Origin: an uncultured Oscillospiraceae bacterium
GTDB lineage: Bacteria > Bacillota > Clostridia > Oscillospirales > Oscillospiraceae
NCBI GenBank assembly: GCA_947624465.1
Contig: CANQKJ010000112.1
Coordinates: 1 to 7,109 of the forward strand
Length of the DNA: 7,109 nt
Reading direction: 5' to 3'
Below, one piece after another: positions 1-5,756 of this stretch (positions within the stretch are counted from its first letter, which is position 1; every line of letters starts with the position of its first letter). Position numbers and translations under genes: made by a program. The notes under the pieces were generated by a model. That model was given only the letters and a program-made list of their open reading frames with translations. It made no database searches and had not been told where the DNA came from.

Positions 1-737
1 TAGATGCACCAGCAGGGCGGGGTGTTGTACATGGAGTCCTTGTCGATCATGGTCTTGTAGTTCATCATCAGCGGGGTGTAGGGCAGCTCATGGCCGGCCA
101 GGTCCTCCCGGACCACGGCGATAGTCAGGCCCGCGGGGGCCAGGTTCTTCTGAGCGCCGCCAAAGATGACGCCGTATTTGGACACGTCCACCACACGGCT
201 CAGGAAGTCGGAGGACATATCGCAGACGATGGGCACATCCCCGGTGTCGGGCACATACTGCCACTCGGTGCCGTAGATGGTGTTGTTGGCGCAGTAATAG
301 AAGTAGCTGGCCTCCGGGTCCAGCTTCAGCTGGTCCTGGGCAGGGATATAGGTGTGGTTCTTATCCTCGGAGGAGGCGGCCAGGTTGATCTGGCCGTACT
401 TCTTCGCCTCTTTATAGGCGATGTTGGAGAAGTTGCCGGTGACGGCGTAGTCCGCCTTGCCGGTCTTGCCGATCAGGTTCAGCGGGACCATGGAGAACTG
501 GCTGGAGGCGCCGCCCTGGAGCAGCAGCACCTTATAGTTGTCGGGCACATGGAACAGCCGGATGAAGTTGGCCTTGGTGTCGTCGAAGATCTTCTGGAAC
601 ACCTTGGAGCGGTGGCTCATCTCCATCACGGACATACCGGAGCCCTGGTAGTTGGTGATTTCCTTCCCGGCCCGCTCCAGCACCTCGAGGGGGAGCATGG
701 ACGGCCCCGCGGAAAAGTTGTAAACGCGATCTGCCAT
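1..737 (-). CDS. serC: Phosphoserine aminotransferase SerC, 3' end cut by window edge
   Basis: This PLP enzyme of serine biosynthesis converts 3-phosphohydroxypyruvate and glutamate to phosphoserine and 2-oxoglutarate in the cytoplasm. 245 codons are visible of a family length near 360. The protein begins MADRVYNFSAGPSMLP, the standard SerC N-terminus. It has GGASSQF at 75-81, the conserved NNTIYGTEW at 151-159, the PLP-ring aspartate in CDMSSDF (D173) and the Schiff-base lysine in GGAQKN (K197). The visible part ends in NTPPCW, the usual NTPP motif. The ATG at 737 is set by an AGGAGG site at 746-751, 8 nt upstream. A separate promoter lies at 789-818, so it is not dependent on the rrf2 transcript. 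A following serA (phosphoglycerate dehydrogenase) is common in relatives but lies outside the window. Identity is secure. Confidence 0.96.
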   Translation of the reverse strand, partial: MADRVYNFSAGPSMLPLEVLERAGKEITNYQGSGMSVMEMSHRSKVFQKIFDDTKANFIRLFHVPDNYKVLLLQGGASSQFSMVPLNLIGKTGKADYAVTGNFSNIAYKEAKKYGQINLAASSEDKNHTYIPAQDQLKLDPEASYFYYCANNTIYGTEWQYVPDTGDVPIVCDMSSDFLSRVVDVSKYGVIFGGAQKNLAPAGLTIAVVREDLAGHELPYTPLMMNYKTMIDKDSMYNTPPCWCI

Positions 738-788
738 GGTGATATCCTCCTGTTTCTCTCAAATTTACTGCTTTAGTGTAGTATCCGT

Positions 789-818
789 ATTATATGTTGC
801 GATCGGGCCTTCTGTCAA
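789..818 (-). promoter_or_regulatory. Sigma-A type promoter of serC
   Basis: On the minus strand, TTGACA (818-813) and TATAAT (794-789) are both perfect consensus hexamers, separated by 18 bp. The expected start point is near 782, giving a leader of about 45 nt before the serC ATG. I saw no riboswitch-like or T-box structure in that short leader. The promoter lies downstream of the rrf2 terminator, so serC is an independent unit. Confidence 0.8.
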
Positions 819-830
819 CGGCATAAGGGC

Positions 831-858
831 TTAAAAACAGCCCAAATGGGGCGGTTTC
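831..858 (-). terminator. Rho-independent terminator after the rrf2 gene
   Basis: The inverted repeat AAAC-A-GCCC / GGGC-G-GTTT (835-843 and 849-857) has one internal mismatch and a 5-nt loop. Read on the minus strand, it ends in a run of five T (837-833). It sits about 90 bp beyond the rrf2 stop and just before the serC promoter, as expected for a terminator separating the two units. The T run partly overlaps the stem, so the tail is short. Confidence 0.65.
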
Positions 859-869
859 TTTGTGGATTC

Positions 870-935
870 TTGCGTCTCCCGCCCGCTCAGCGGCCCAAAA
901 GGACGCAAAGGGCCGCCGGAGCCGTCCCCGGCGGC
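870..935. repeat. Overlapping GC-rich inverted repeats in the rrf2 3' untranslated region
   Basis: GCCGCCGG at 912-919 pairs with CCGGCGGC at 928-935 across an 8-nt loop. GCGGCCC at 890-896 pairs with GGGCCGC at 910-916. TTGCGTC at 870-876 pairs with GACGCAA at 902-908. The first two compete for bases around 912-916, so they cannot form together. None has a T run, and the real terminator appears to be the next hairpin at 833-857. They may protect the 3' end of the mRNA or mean nothing, as GC-rich DNA forms such pairs readily. Confidence 0.4.
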
Positions 936-946
936 GCTGCCTCCGA

Positions 947-1378
947 TCAGATGACGTAGTCGCCCGATCCGTCCCCCGGCCGTATCAGGTCGGCGATGGT
1001 GATCCCGCTCAGATAGTCCCGGATGACCCTGTCCAGTCCCTGCCACAGGGGGAGCGTGCGGCAGGTGGCCGCCCGCCCGCAGGGAGGCGCGCCCTCCTCC
1101 AGGCAGGACACCGGCGACAGGGAGTCCTCCGTCAGCCGGAGCACGTCCCACACGGTATACTGCTCCGGGGCGCGGGTCAGCTTGTAGCCGCCCCCCTTGC
1201 CCCGCAGCCCGGTGAGCAGGCCGTTCTTCACCAGGGATTTCAGAACGCTCTCCAGATACTTTTCCGAGATCTCCTGCCGCTGGGCGATCTCCTTCAGGGG
1301 GAGATACCCCTCGGTCCGGTGCTCCGCCATATCGGCCAGCACCCGCAGGGCATAGCGCCCCTTGGTGGAAACCAGCAC
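947..1378 (-). CDS. Rrf2-family transcriptional regulator with three cysteines (IscR/CymR-like), divergent from cysK
   Basis: This 143-aa cytoplasmic DNA-binding protein is probably the repressor of cysK and of itself. It opens MLVSTKGRYALRVL, the classic Rrf2 start, and has a winged helix-turn-helix around 26-66 ending in the RGKGGGY wing (59-65). C92, C100 and C106 lie where IscR holds its [2Fe-2S] cluster (IscR spacing C-x5-C-x5-C; here C-x7-C-x5-C). Cluster binding is therefore possible but unproven. The start is GTG at 1376-1378, 8 nt after AGGAGG (1387-1392). A closer ATG at 1383-1385 is out of frame and too near the Shine-Dalgarno site. No isc/suf genes are adjacent, and the neighbour cysK points to a cysteine- or sulfur-linked role like that of CymR. 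CymR, however, lacks this cysteine trio. Family certain, effector inferred. Confidence 0.9.
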   Translation of the reverse strand: MLVSTKGRYALRVLADMAEHRTEGYLPLKEIAQRQEISEKYLESVLKSLVKNGLLTGLRGKGGGYKLTRAPEQYTVWDVLRLTEDSLSPVSCLEEGAPPCGRAATCRTLPLWQGLDRVIRDYLSGITIADLIRPGDGSGDYVI

Positions 1379-1398
1379 AGTACATCCCTCCTCTGCTC

Positions 1399-1420
1399 AA
1401 CCTATTATACGACACGGTTT
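1399..1420 (-). promoter_or_regulatory. Proposed Rrf2 operator over the rrf2 -10 box
   Basis: Read on the minus strand, this is AAACC, ten unrelated bases, then ATAGGTT. It matches the motif at 1513-1534 with the same half-sites and the same spacing, while the middle ten bases mostly differ. The outer AACC/GGTT half-sites form an inverted repeat, as expected for a dimeric Rrf2 regulator. The position covering the -10 box suggests negative autoregulation. This is an inference from position and repetition; binding has not been shown. Confidence 0.6.
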
Positions 1421-1432
1421 ATAGGATTTCAA
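1404..1432 (-). promoter_or_regulatory. Promoter of the rrf2 regulator gene
   Basis: On the minus strand, TTGAAA (1432-1427) and TATAAT (1409-1404) are separated by exactly 17 bp. The start point should lie near 1397, giving a leader of about 20 nt before the GTG start at 1378. The -10 box lies inside the proposed operator at 1399-1420, so binding there would block RNA polymerase. Confidence 0.75.
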
Positions 1433-1477
1433 CCGAAATTTTTCCCGGCGGAGCCGCGACACTGTGGATTATTTTTC

Positions 1478-1506
1478 TTGACAGGGGAAACAGGGCGGAG
1501 TATAAT
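1478..1506 (+). promoter_or_regulatory. Consensus promoter of cysK
   Basis: TTGACA (1478-1483) and TATAAT (1501-1506) are both perfect consensus hexamers with an ideal 17-bp spacer. The start point should be near 1513, giving a leader of about 55 nt. An unregulated promoter this strong would be unusual for an amino-acid gene, which fits control by a repressor at the adjacent operator. Confidence 0.85.
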
Positions 1507-1512
1507 CCACAT

Positions 1513-1535
1513 AAACCTATCAGATAAATAGGTTT
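1513..1535 (+). promoter_or_regulatory. Proposed Rrf2 operator at the cysK start point
   Basis: A perfect 8-bp inverted repeat, AAACCTAT (1513-1520) and ATAGGTTT (1528-1535), is separated by 7 bp and begins about where transcription should start. The half-sites and spacing recur over the -10 box of the divergent Rrf2 gene (1399-1420). This is the layout of a repressor shared between a regulator and its target. An RNA hairpin in the cysK leader is also possible, but no T run or anti-structure accompanies it, so a DNA operator is more likely. Confidence 0.65.
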
Positions 1536-1568
1536 TAAAATCACTCTTTTGTTCAGGAGGCTGTCACC

Positions 1569-2501
1569 ATGAGCAAGATCTACACATCCGCCGACCAGCT
1601 GATCGGCCATACCCCCCTGCTGGAGCTGACCCACATCGAGAAGGAGGAGGGCCTGGAGGCCAAACTCCTGGCCAAGCTGGAGTACTTCAACCCCGCCGGC
1701 AGCGTGAAGGACCGCATCGCCAAGGCCATGATCGACGACGCGGAGGCCAGGGGCCTGCTGAAGCCCGGCTCCGTCATCATCGAGCCCACCTCCGGCAACA
1801 CCGGCATCGGCCTGGCCTCCGTGGCCGCCGCCCGGGGCTACCGGATCATCATCGTCATGCCCGAGACCATGAGCGTGGAGCGCCGTCAGATCATGAAGGC
1901 CTACGGCGCCGAGCTGGTCCTCACCGAGGGGGCCAAGGGCATGAAGGGGGCCATCGCCAGGGCCGACGAGCTGGCCAGGGAGATCCCCAACGCGTTCATC
2001 CCCGGCCAGTTCGTGAACCCGGCCAACCCCGCCGCCCACAAGGCCGCCACCGGCCCCGAGATCTGGGACGACACCGACGGGACGGTGGATATCTTCGTGG
2101 CCGGCGTGGGCACCGGCGGCACCGTCACCGGCGTGGGGGAGTATCTGAAGGAGAAAAACCCCGGCGTGAAGGTGGTGGCGGTGGAGCCCGCCTCCTCCCC
2201 CGTGCTGTCCAAGGGCACCGCGGGCAGCCACAAGATCCAGGGCATCGGCGCGGGCTTTGTGCCCGAGGTGCTGAACACCCAGGTCTACGACGAGATCATC
2301 GCCGTGGAGAACGAGGACGCCTTCGCCGCCGGCAAGCGGGTGGGCCGCAGCGAGGGGGTGCTGGTGGGCATCTCCTCCGGCGCGGCGGTGTGGGCCGCCA
2401 TCGAGCTGGCCAAGCGGCCCGAGAACAAGGGCAAGACCATCGTGGCCCTGCTGCCCGACACCGGGGACCGGTATCTTTCCACCCCCCTGTTCGCAGACTG
2501 A
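1569..2501 (+). CDS. cysK: Cysteine synthase A (O-acetylserine sulfhydrylase)
   Basis: This cytoplasmic PLP enzyme makes cysteine from O-acetylserine and sulfide. At 310 aa it is the normal CysK length. NPAGSVKDR carries the Schiff-base lysine (K47). The substrate loop TSGNTG is at 74-79, and the PLP phosphate loop GTGGT is at 181-185. [10 protein letters not shown] at 221-230 is the CysK signature, the pyridine-nitrogen serine lies in ISSGAA (S270), and [10 protein letters not shown] at 296-305 closes the protein. No CBS regulatory domain is present. The ATG follows AGGAGG (1555-1560) by 8 nt. It has its own consensus promoter and a proposed Rrf2 operator. It converges with the selenium operon downstream. 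The HKIQGIG signature and the length favour CysK over CysM or cystathionine beta-synthase. Confidence 0.96.
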   Translation: MSKIYTSADQLIGHTPLLELTHIEKEEGLEAKLLAKLEYFNPAGSVKDRIAKAMIDDAEARGLLKPGSVIIEPTSGNTGIGLASVAAARGYRIIIVMPETMSVERRQIMKAYGAELVLTEGAKGMKGAIARADELAREIPNAFIPGQFVNPANPAAHKAATGPEIWDDTDGTVDIFVAGVGTGGTVTGVGEYLKEKNPGVKVVAVEPASSPVLSKGTAGSHKIQGIGAGFVPEVLNTQVYDEIIAVENEDAFAAGKRVGRSEGVLVGISSGAAVWAAIELAKRPENKGKTIVALLPDTGDRYLSTPLFAD

Positions 2502-2531
2502 GCCGCGCACAGGAAAGAGCGGGCGGTCCCC

Positions 2532-2550
2532 CTGCCGGTACTACCGGCAG
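2532..2550. repeat. Perfect 8-bp hairpin between the convergent cysK and selenium operons
   Basis: CTGCCGGT (2532-2539) and ACCGGCAG (2543-2550) pair perfectly across a 3-nt loop. It lies 30 bp after the cysK stop and about 60 bp beyond the stop of the convergent DUF3343 gene. Its place suggests a terminator serving both strands, but neither side has a T run. It may be a non-canonical terminator or an mRNA 3'-end stabiliser. Confidence 0.45.
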
Positions 2551-2610
2551 CATACCATATCCCGTCTGGGAACGGCAAAGGCGGATCCGTGTCAAGGGCG
2601 AAGGGCCCTC

Positions 2611-2850
2611 TCAGTAGAGCATCATCTCCGCCGCCCGCTGGAACCGCAGGCCCAGCCGCTCCAGCTCAGGCCGCAGGCGGGCGTAGTCCTCCGCCTCCAT
2701 CCGCCAGGCCAGCCCGCACCCGGCGGCGATCTCCTTCGGCACGGGGATGAGCCGACCGGGGATGCCCTGTTCCCCGCAGCGCCGCTCCATGGCCATGGCC
2801 TCGGTGGTGGTGCGGAAGGTGAGCACGGCGCACCGCTTTTTCTCCCGCAT
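2611..2850 (-). CDS. DUF3343 small protein, putative sulfur/selenium carrier
   Basis: This 79-aa soluble protein is the last gene of the selD operon. The body TFRTTTEAMAMERR (11-24), then GIPGRLIPVPKEIAAGCGLAWR (29-50), is the DUF3343 signature; the family has been described as a putative Se/S carrier. The conserved cysteine in AGCGLAWR (C45) is the likely carrier residue; C7 and C25 are less obviously conserved. There is no signal peptide or membrane segment. The ATG at 2850 lies 3 nt after the desulfurase stop, and its GGGGAGGGA ribosome site (2857-2865) is inside the end of that gene, so the two are translationally coupled. The pairing suggests it accepts sulfur or selenium from the desulfurase. 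The family call is firm, the carrier role is inference. Confidence 0.88.
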   Translation of the reverse strand: MREKKRCAVLTFRTTTEAMAMERRCGEQGIPGRLIPVPKEIAAGCGLAWRMEAEDYARLRPELERLGLRFQRAAEMMLY

Positions 2851-2853
2851 GGC

Positions 2854-3993
2854 TCATCCCTCCCCGGCGATCTCCGCCACGGCCCGGACCGCCCGGTCGA
2901 TCTCCGCCTCTGTATTGAAGCAGGAGAAGCTGAACCGCACCGCGCCCCGCTCCGCCGTGCCCAGGGCCCTGTGCATCAGCGGCGCGCAGTGGACCCCAGC
3001 GCGGACGCAGATCTCCGCCCCGTCCCAGAGGCGGCGGCCGACCTCTCCGGCGTCCAGCTCCCCCACGTTCAGCGTCACGATGGGGGCGCGGACCGCCGCG
3101 TCCCAGCCGCCGCAGAGGGTCACGCCGGGGATGGCCCGGACCCCCGCCAGAAAGCGCCGGGCCAGGGCGTCCTCCGTCCGGCGGATGTCCTCCACGCCGC
3201 GCTCCAGGATATAGTCCAGGGCCGCCCCCAGCCCGGCCAGGCCGTGGCCGTTGAGGGTCCCGGCCTCCAGGGCCTCGGGGAGTTCGGCCGGATGGGTCCG
3301 GTCAAAGCTGCGGAACCCGCTGCCCCCCACCAGCAGGGGCGGGATATCCAGCCCCTCCCGGACGCACAGCCCCCCGGTGCCCTGGGGACCCATCAGCCCC
3401 TTGTGGCCGGTGAAGCACAGCACGTCGATCCCCAGGTCCTCCATGTCGATGGGCAGCTCCCCGGCGGTCTGAGCCGCGTCCACGATGAGCAGCAGCCCGT
3501 GGGTCCGGGTGAAGTCCGCGATCCTCCGCAGATCGACGGCGTCTCCCGTCACATTGGAGGCGTGGCCCACCGCCACCGCCCGGGTGTTGGGCCGCAGGGC
3601 GTCCTCCAGGGCGTCAAAATCCACCCGGCCCAGCCCGTCCGCCGGCAGGATGGTCAGCTCCGCCCCGGCGGCCTCCCTCCGGTAGAGGGGCCGCAGCAGC
3701 GAGTTGTGCTCCCGCGCCGTGGTGATCACATGGTCCCCCGGCCGGATGAGCCCCTCGACGGCGATGTTCAGCGCCTGGGTCGCGTTGGCGGTGAAGGCCA
3801 CCCGCCCGGGGTCGGAGACGCCAAAGAGGGCGGCGGCCTTCTCCCGAACGCCGTAGATCAGCCGGGCGGCGGCCAGGGCGGGCCCGTGGACCCCCCGCCC
3901 CGCGTTACCCATGGCGTAAAGGGCCCGGCCCATGGCCTCCCCCACCGCCGGGGGCCGGTGGAGGGCGGTGGCGGCGCTGTCCAGGTAGATCAC
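2854..3993 (-). CDS. Class V PLP cysteine desulfurase / selenocysteine lyase-like protein of the selenium operon
   Basis: This 379-aa NifS/Csd-type enzyme would release sulfur from cysteine or selenium from selenocysteine as an enzyme-bound persulfide or perselenide. It begins MIYLDSAATA, typical for the family. REHNS holds the PLP-stacking histidine (H96), VDAAQT the ring aspartate (D172), and FTGHKGLMGPQGTG the Schiff-base lysine (K198). RAGVHCAP carries the catalytic cysteine (C336) on the short active-site loop of the Csd/SufS-like group. EAGTLN at 243-248 is also diagnostic. The start is GTG at 3991-3993, overlapping the yedF TGA by four bases (GTGA) with only a weak ribosome site, so coupled translation is likely. 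No iscU or sufU is near, and selD and yedF upstream argue for a selenium role over a general Fe-S role. Substrate preference cannot be read from sequence. Confidence 0.9.
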   Translation of the reverse strand: MIYLDSAATALHRPPAVGEAMGRALYAMGNAGRGVHGPALAAARLIYGVREKAAALFGVSDPGRVAFTANATQALNIAVEGLIRPGDHVITTAREHNSLLRPLYRREAAGAELTILPADGLGRVDFDALEDALRPNTRAVAVGHASNVTGDAVDLRRIADFTRTHGLLLIVDAAQTAGELPIDMEDLGIDVLCFTGHKGLMGPQGTGGLCVREGLDIPPLLVGGSGFRSFDRTHPAELPEALEAGTLNGHGLAGLGAALDYILERGVEDIRRTEDALARRFLAGVRAIPGVTLCGGWDAAVRAPIVTLNVGELDAGEVGRRLWDGAEICVRAGVHCAPLMHRALGTAERGAVRFSFSCFNTEAEIDRAVRAVAEIAGEG

Positions 3994-4607
3994 GGCCGGA
4001 TCACCGACGCGGCGCCGGTCAGCCGCTCCGCGATATCGTACATATTGGTGACCGCCCCCACCCGGAGCCGTTCCGTCAGCCCGTAGAAGTTGAGGCAGGT
4101 GCCGCAGGTCAATATCTCCACCCCCTGGGCCTCCAGCGCCTTCAGATCCTCCAGGGAGGCGGAGCCCTCGCAGGTGAGCCTCGCGCCGCCGTTGTAGAAC
4201 AGCACCGCGGCGGGGAGCGTCTCCTGCTGGGCCAGGGCGTAGAGGAACGCCTTCATCAGGGCGGCGCCCAGCTCGTCGTCGCCGGCGCCCATGGCGGCGG
4301 AGGACACGGCCACCACCATGTTCCCCCTCCGGGCGTCGGGGACGCAGGGCGTCTCATCCGGTCCGTCCGCGCCGGCCTCCCCGCCGTTCACGGCCATGAC
4401 CACCCGGAACCGGTTTTCCCCCAGTTTTTCGGAGGTGACCCCGTAACCCTTCTGATTTGCCATCTTGGTCAGGTTCTGCACGGCGATCTCGTTGTCCACC
4501 AGAGTCTCCACAGCGCCAGGGGCCCCGTTCAGCTCCTTGATGGCCTCTTTGGTCTTGACCACGGGGATGGGACAGGGGTCCCCCATGGCGTCCACTACTT
4601 TTTTCAT
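3990..4607 (-). CDS. yedF: YedF: TusA-like plus DsrE-like sulfurtransferase fusion of selenium metabolism
   Basis: This 205-aa cytoplasmic protein has two domains. Residues 1-73 are TusA/SirA-like with the DxxGxxCPxPV motif (VDAMGDPCPIPVV), whose C12 is the persulfide or selenium acceptor. Residues about 96-200 resemble DsrE, with MGAGDDELGAALMKAFLYAL (106-125) and a CxxC in LTCGTCLNFYGL (C168, C171). A Gly/Asp-rich linker joins them. The fusion is the architecture of the YedF selenium-metabolism family. I chose the ATG at 4605-4607 because AGGTGG (4615-4620) stands 7 nt upstream and the family starts near this point. An in-frame ATG at 4626-4628, overlapping the selD stop as TAATG, would add seven residues and cannot be excluded. 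The gene lies between selD and the desulfurase. A role in carrying selenium is inferred from family and context. Confidence 0.9.
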   Translation of the reverse strand: MKKVVDAMGDPCPIPVVKTKEAIKELNGAPGAVETLVDNEIAVQNLTKMANQKGYGVTSEKLGENRFRVVMAVNGGEAGADGPDETPCVPDARRGNMVVAVSSAAMGAGDDELGAALMKAFLYALAQQETLPAAVLFYNGGARLTCEGSASLEDLKALEAQGVEILTCGTCLNFYGLTERLRVGAVTNMYDIAERLTGAASVIRP

Positions 4608-4627
4608 AGCGAATCCACCTTTCCGCA

Positions 4628-5653
4628 TTATTTTACAATGACCTCAGAATCGGTTCGCTCCGTCAGTTCCCCGATGACCGCCGCCGGCAGGCCGGCGGCC
4701 CGCAGCTCCCCCTCCAGCGCCTCCGCGCAGTCCGGGGAGACCGCCAGCAGCAGCCCGCCGGAGGTCTGGGGGTCGAACAAGATCTCCTCCATGGCGAAGG
4801 GGACGCGCTCAAAGCGGACGGCCTCTCCGGCGAAGTTCCGGTTCCGCTGGCCCGCCGCAGTCAGGAGGAACTCGTCGGCGTGGCGCTTCGCCTCCTGGAT
4901 GACGGGCACCTGCCTCCACCGGACGGCGGCGGACAGCTTCCCGTCCAGCATCTCCCGCAGATGGCCCAGCAGGCCGAAGCCGGTGACGTCGGTGCAGGCG
5001 TGGACCTCATACCCCGCCGCGATCTCGGCGGCGCGTCTGTTCAGCGTGGTCATGGATGCCACCGCCTCGGCCATCCCCTCCTCCGACGCCTCCCCCACCC
5101 GGTTGGCGGTGCAGAGGATGCCCACCCCCAGCTTTTTGGTGAGGATGAGCCTGTCCCCCGGCCTGCCCCGGTTGTTGGCTAGCGCCCGCTCCGGGCGGAC
5201 CGTCCCCAGGACGGACAGGCCGTACAGCACCCCGTCCCCGGCGATGGAATGGCCTCCGGCCAGAGTGCCCCCGGCCTCGATGACCTTCTCCGAGCCCCCC
5301 CGGAGGATCTCGCCCAGGATGTTCAGGTCCCACTTCTCCGGGAAGCAGACGATGTTCAGGGCGGTCCTGACCTCCCCGCCCATGGCGTAGATATCGCTGA
5401 GGGCGTTGGCCGCCGCGATCTGCCCGAAGGTGTAGGGGTCGTCCACCATGGGCGGGAAGAAGTCCAGGGTCTGGACCACGGCGGTGTCGTCCGTGATACG
5501 GTAGACCGCCGCGTCGTCCCGGCTGTCATAGCCCACCAGCAGTCTGGGGTCCGCCGGACCCCTGGGCAGTTTGGACAGCACCCGGCTCAAAACCCCGGCC
5601 CCCAGCTTGGCGGTGCAGCCGCCGCCCTTGCAGAATACGATGTCGCTTCCCAT
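4628..5653 (-). CDS. selD: Selenide, water dikinase (selenophosphate synthase)
   Basis: This 341-aa cytoplasmic enzyme makes selenophosphate from selenide and ATP. The N-terminal KGGGCTAK aligns with the catalytic GAGCGCK of E. coli SelD, keeping the essential cysteine (C13) and lysine (K16). The site is Cys, not Sec. [11 protein letters not shown] (43-53) and [31 protein letters not shown] (63-93) hold the metal-binding aspartates. GGHSI (133-137), [12 protein letters not shown] (220-231) and DPQTSGGLL (294-302) complete the family set. The ATG at 5651-5653 is set by GGGAGG (5660-5665), 6 nt upstream. Upstream in-frame ATGs lack such a site, and one lies about at or before the predicted start point. 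It is first in the operon selD-yedF-desulfurase-DUF3343 and is divergent from yqeC-yqeB. Confidence 0.96.
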   Translation of the reverse strand: MGSDIVFCKGGGCTAKLGAGVLSRVLSKLPRGPADPRLLVGYDSRDDAAVYRITDDTAVVQTLDFFPPMVDDPYTFGQIAAANALSDIYAMGGEVRTALNIVCFPEKWDLNILGEILRGGSEKVIEAGGTLAGGHSIAGDGVLYGLSVLGTVRPERALANNRGRPGDRLILTKKLGVGILCTANRVGEASEEGMAEAVASMTTLNRRAAEIAAGYEVHACTDVTGFGLLGHLREMLDGKLSAAVRWRQVPVIQEAKRHADEFLLTAAGQRNRNFAGEAVRFERVPFAMEEILFDPQTSGGLLLAVSPDCAEALEGELRAAGLPAAVIGELTERTDSEVIVK

Positions 5654-5684
5654 AGGCCGCCTCCCGTTTTTCATTGCTTTTCTC

Positions 5685-5713
5685 AGTATATAACGCATTC
5701 GCGCCGTTTGCAA
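5685..5713 (-). promoter_or_regulatory. Promoter of the selD operon
   Basis: On the minus strand, TTGCAA (5713-5708) and TATACT (5690-5685) are separated by 17 bp, each one or two bases from consensus. The start point should fall near 5678, about 25 nt before the selD ATG. The -10 box begins the 13-bp repeat shared with the yqeC promoter. Confidence 0.65.
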
Positions 5714-5727
5714 TCACAGTTTTGCGC

Positions 5728-5756
5728 TTGCGGCGGAGCGCCGTTGGGGGTATACT
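5728..5756 (+). promoter_or_regulatory. Promoter of the yqeC-yqeB operon
   Basis: TTGCGG (5728-5733) and TATACT (5751-5756) are separated by 17 bp. The -35 starts like the selD -35 (TTGC), and the -10 is identical to that of selD, so the two divergent promoters mirror each other with 14 bp between their -35 boxes. The start point should be near 5763, about 22 nt before the yqeC ATG. Confidence 0.6.

Noticed and set aside
90..776. Open frame of 228 codons on the plus strand opposite serC
   Set aside because: It covers the antisense of clear SerC sequence and the serC promoter leader; the translation is Gly/Val/His-rich and matches nothing I recognise.
831..1415. Overlapping 194-codon minus-strand frame starting at or upstream of the ATG at 1383-1385
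   Set aside because: It is shifted relative to the Rrf2 frame, runs through the terminator, and destroys the conserved STKGRYAL start. The ATG is one base from the ribosome site, too close to be used.
1419..2510. Long open frame of 363 codons on the minus strand opposite cysK
   Set aside because: It is the antisense shadow of a certain cysK, with low-complexity Gly/His/Leu-rich translation, no family motif and no ribosome site. GC-rich codon bias creates such frames.
2581..2610. Short palindromes CGGATCCG and AGGGCCCT before the DUF3343 stop side
   Set aside because: Eight-base palindromes like these are common by chance in GC-rich DNA and have no T run or repeat partner.
2971..4086. Open frame of 371 codons on the plus strand opposite the desulfurase and yedF
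   Set aside because: It spans the junction of two well-identified genes on the other strand, and its product is Pro/Gly/Gln/Arg-rich with no recognisable domain.
4638..5390. Ser/Arg/Pro-rich plus-strand frame opposite selD, plus similar short frames nearby
   Set aside because: It is an antisense shadow of selD; composition is that of reverse-complemented GC-rich coding DNA.
5600..5653. Selenocysteine codon and SECIS element at the SelD active site
   Set aside because: The codon at the active position is TGC (Cys), and no in-frame TGA occurs within selD.
5654..5713. Longer N-terminus for SelD starting upstream of 5653
   Set aside because: The upstream codons overlap the promoter and start region; GGGAGG 6 nt before the ATG at 5653 fits the family start.
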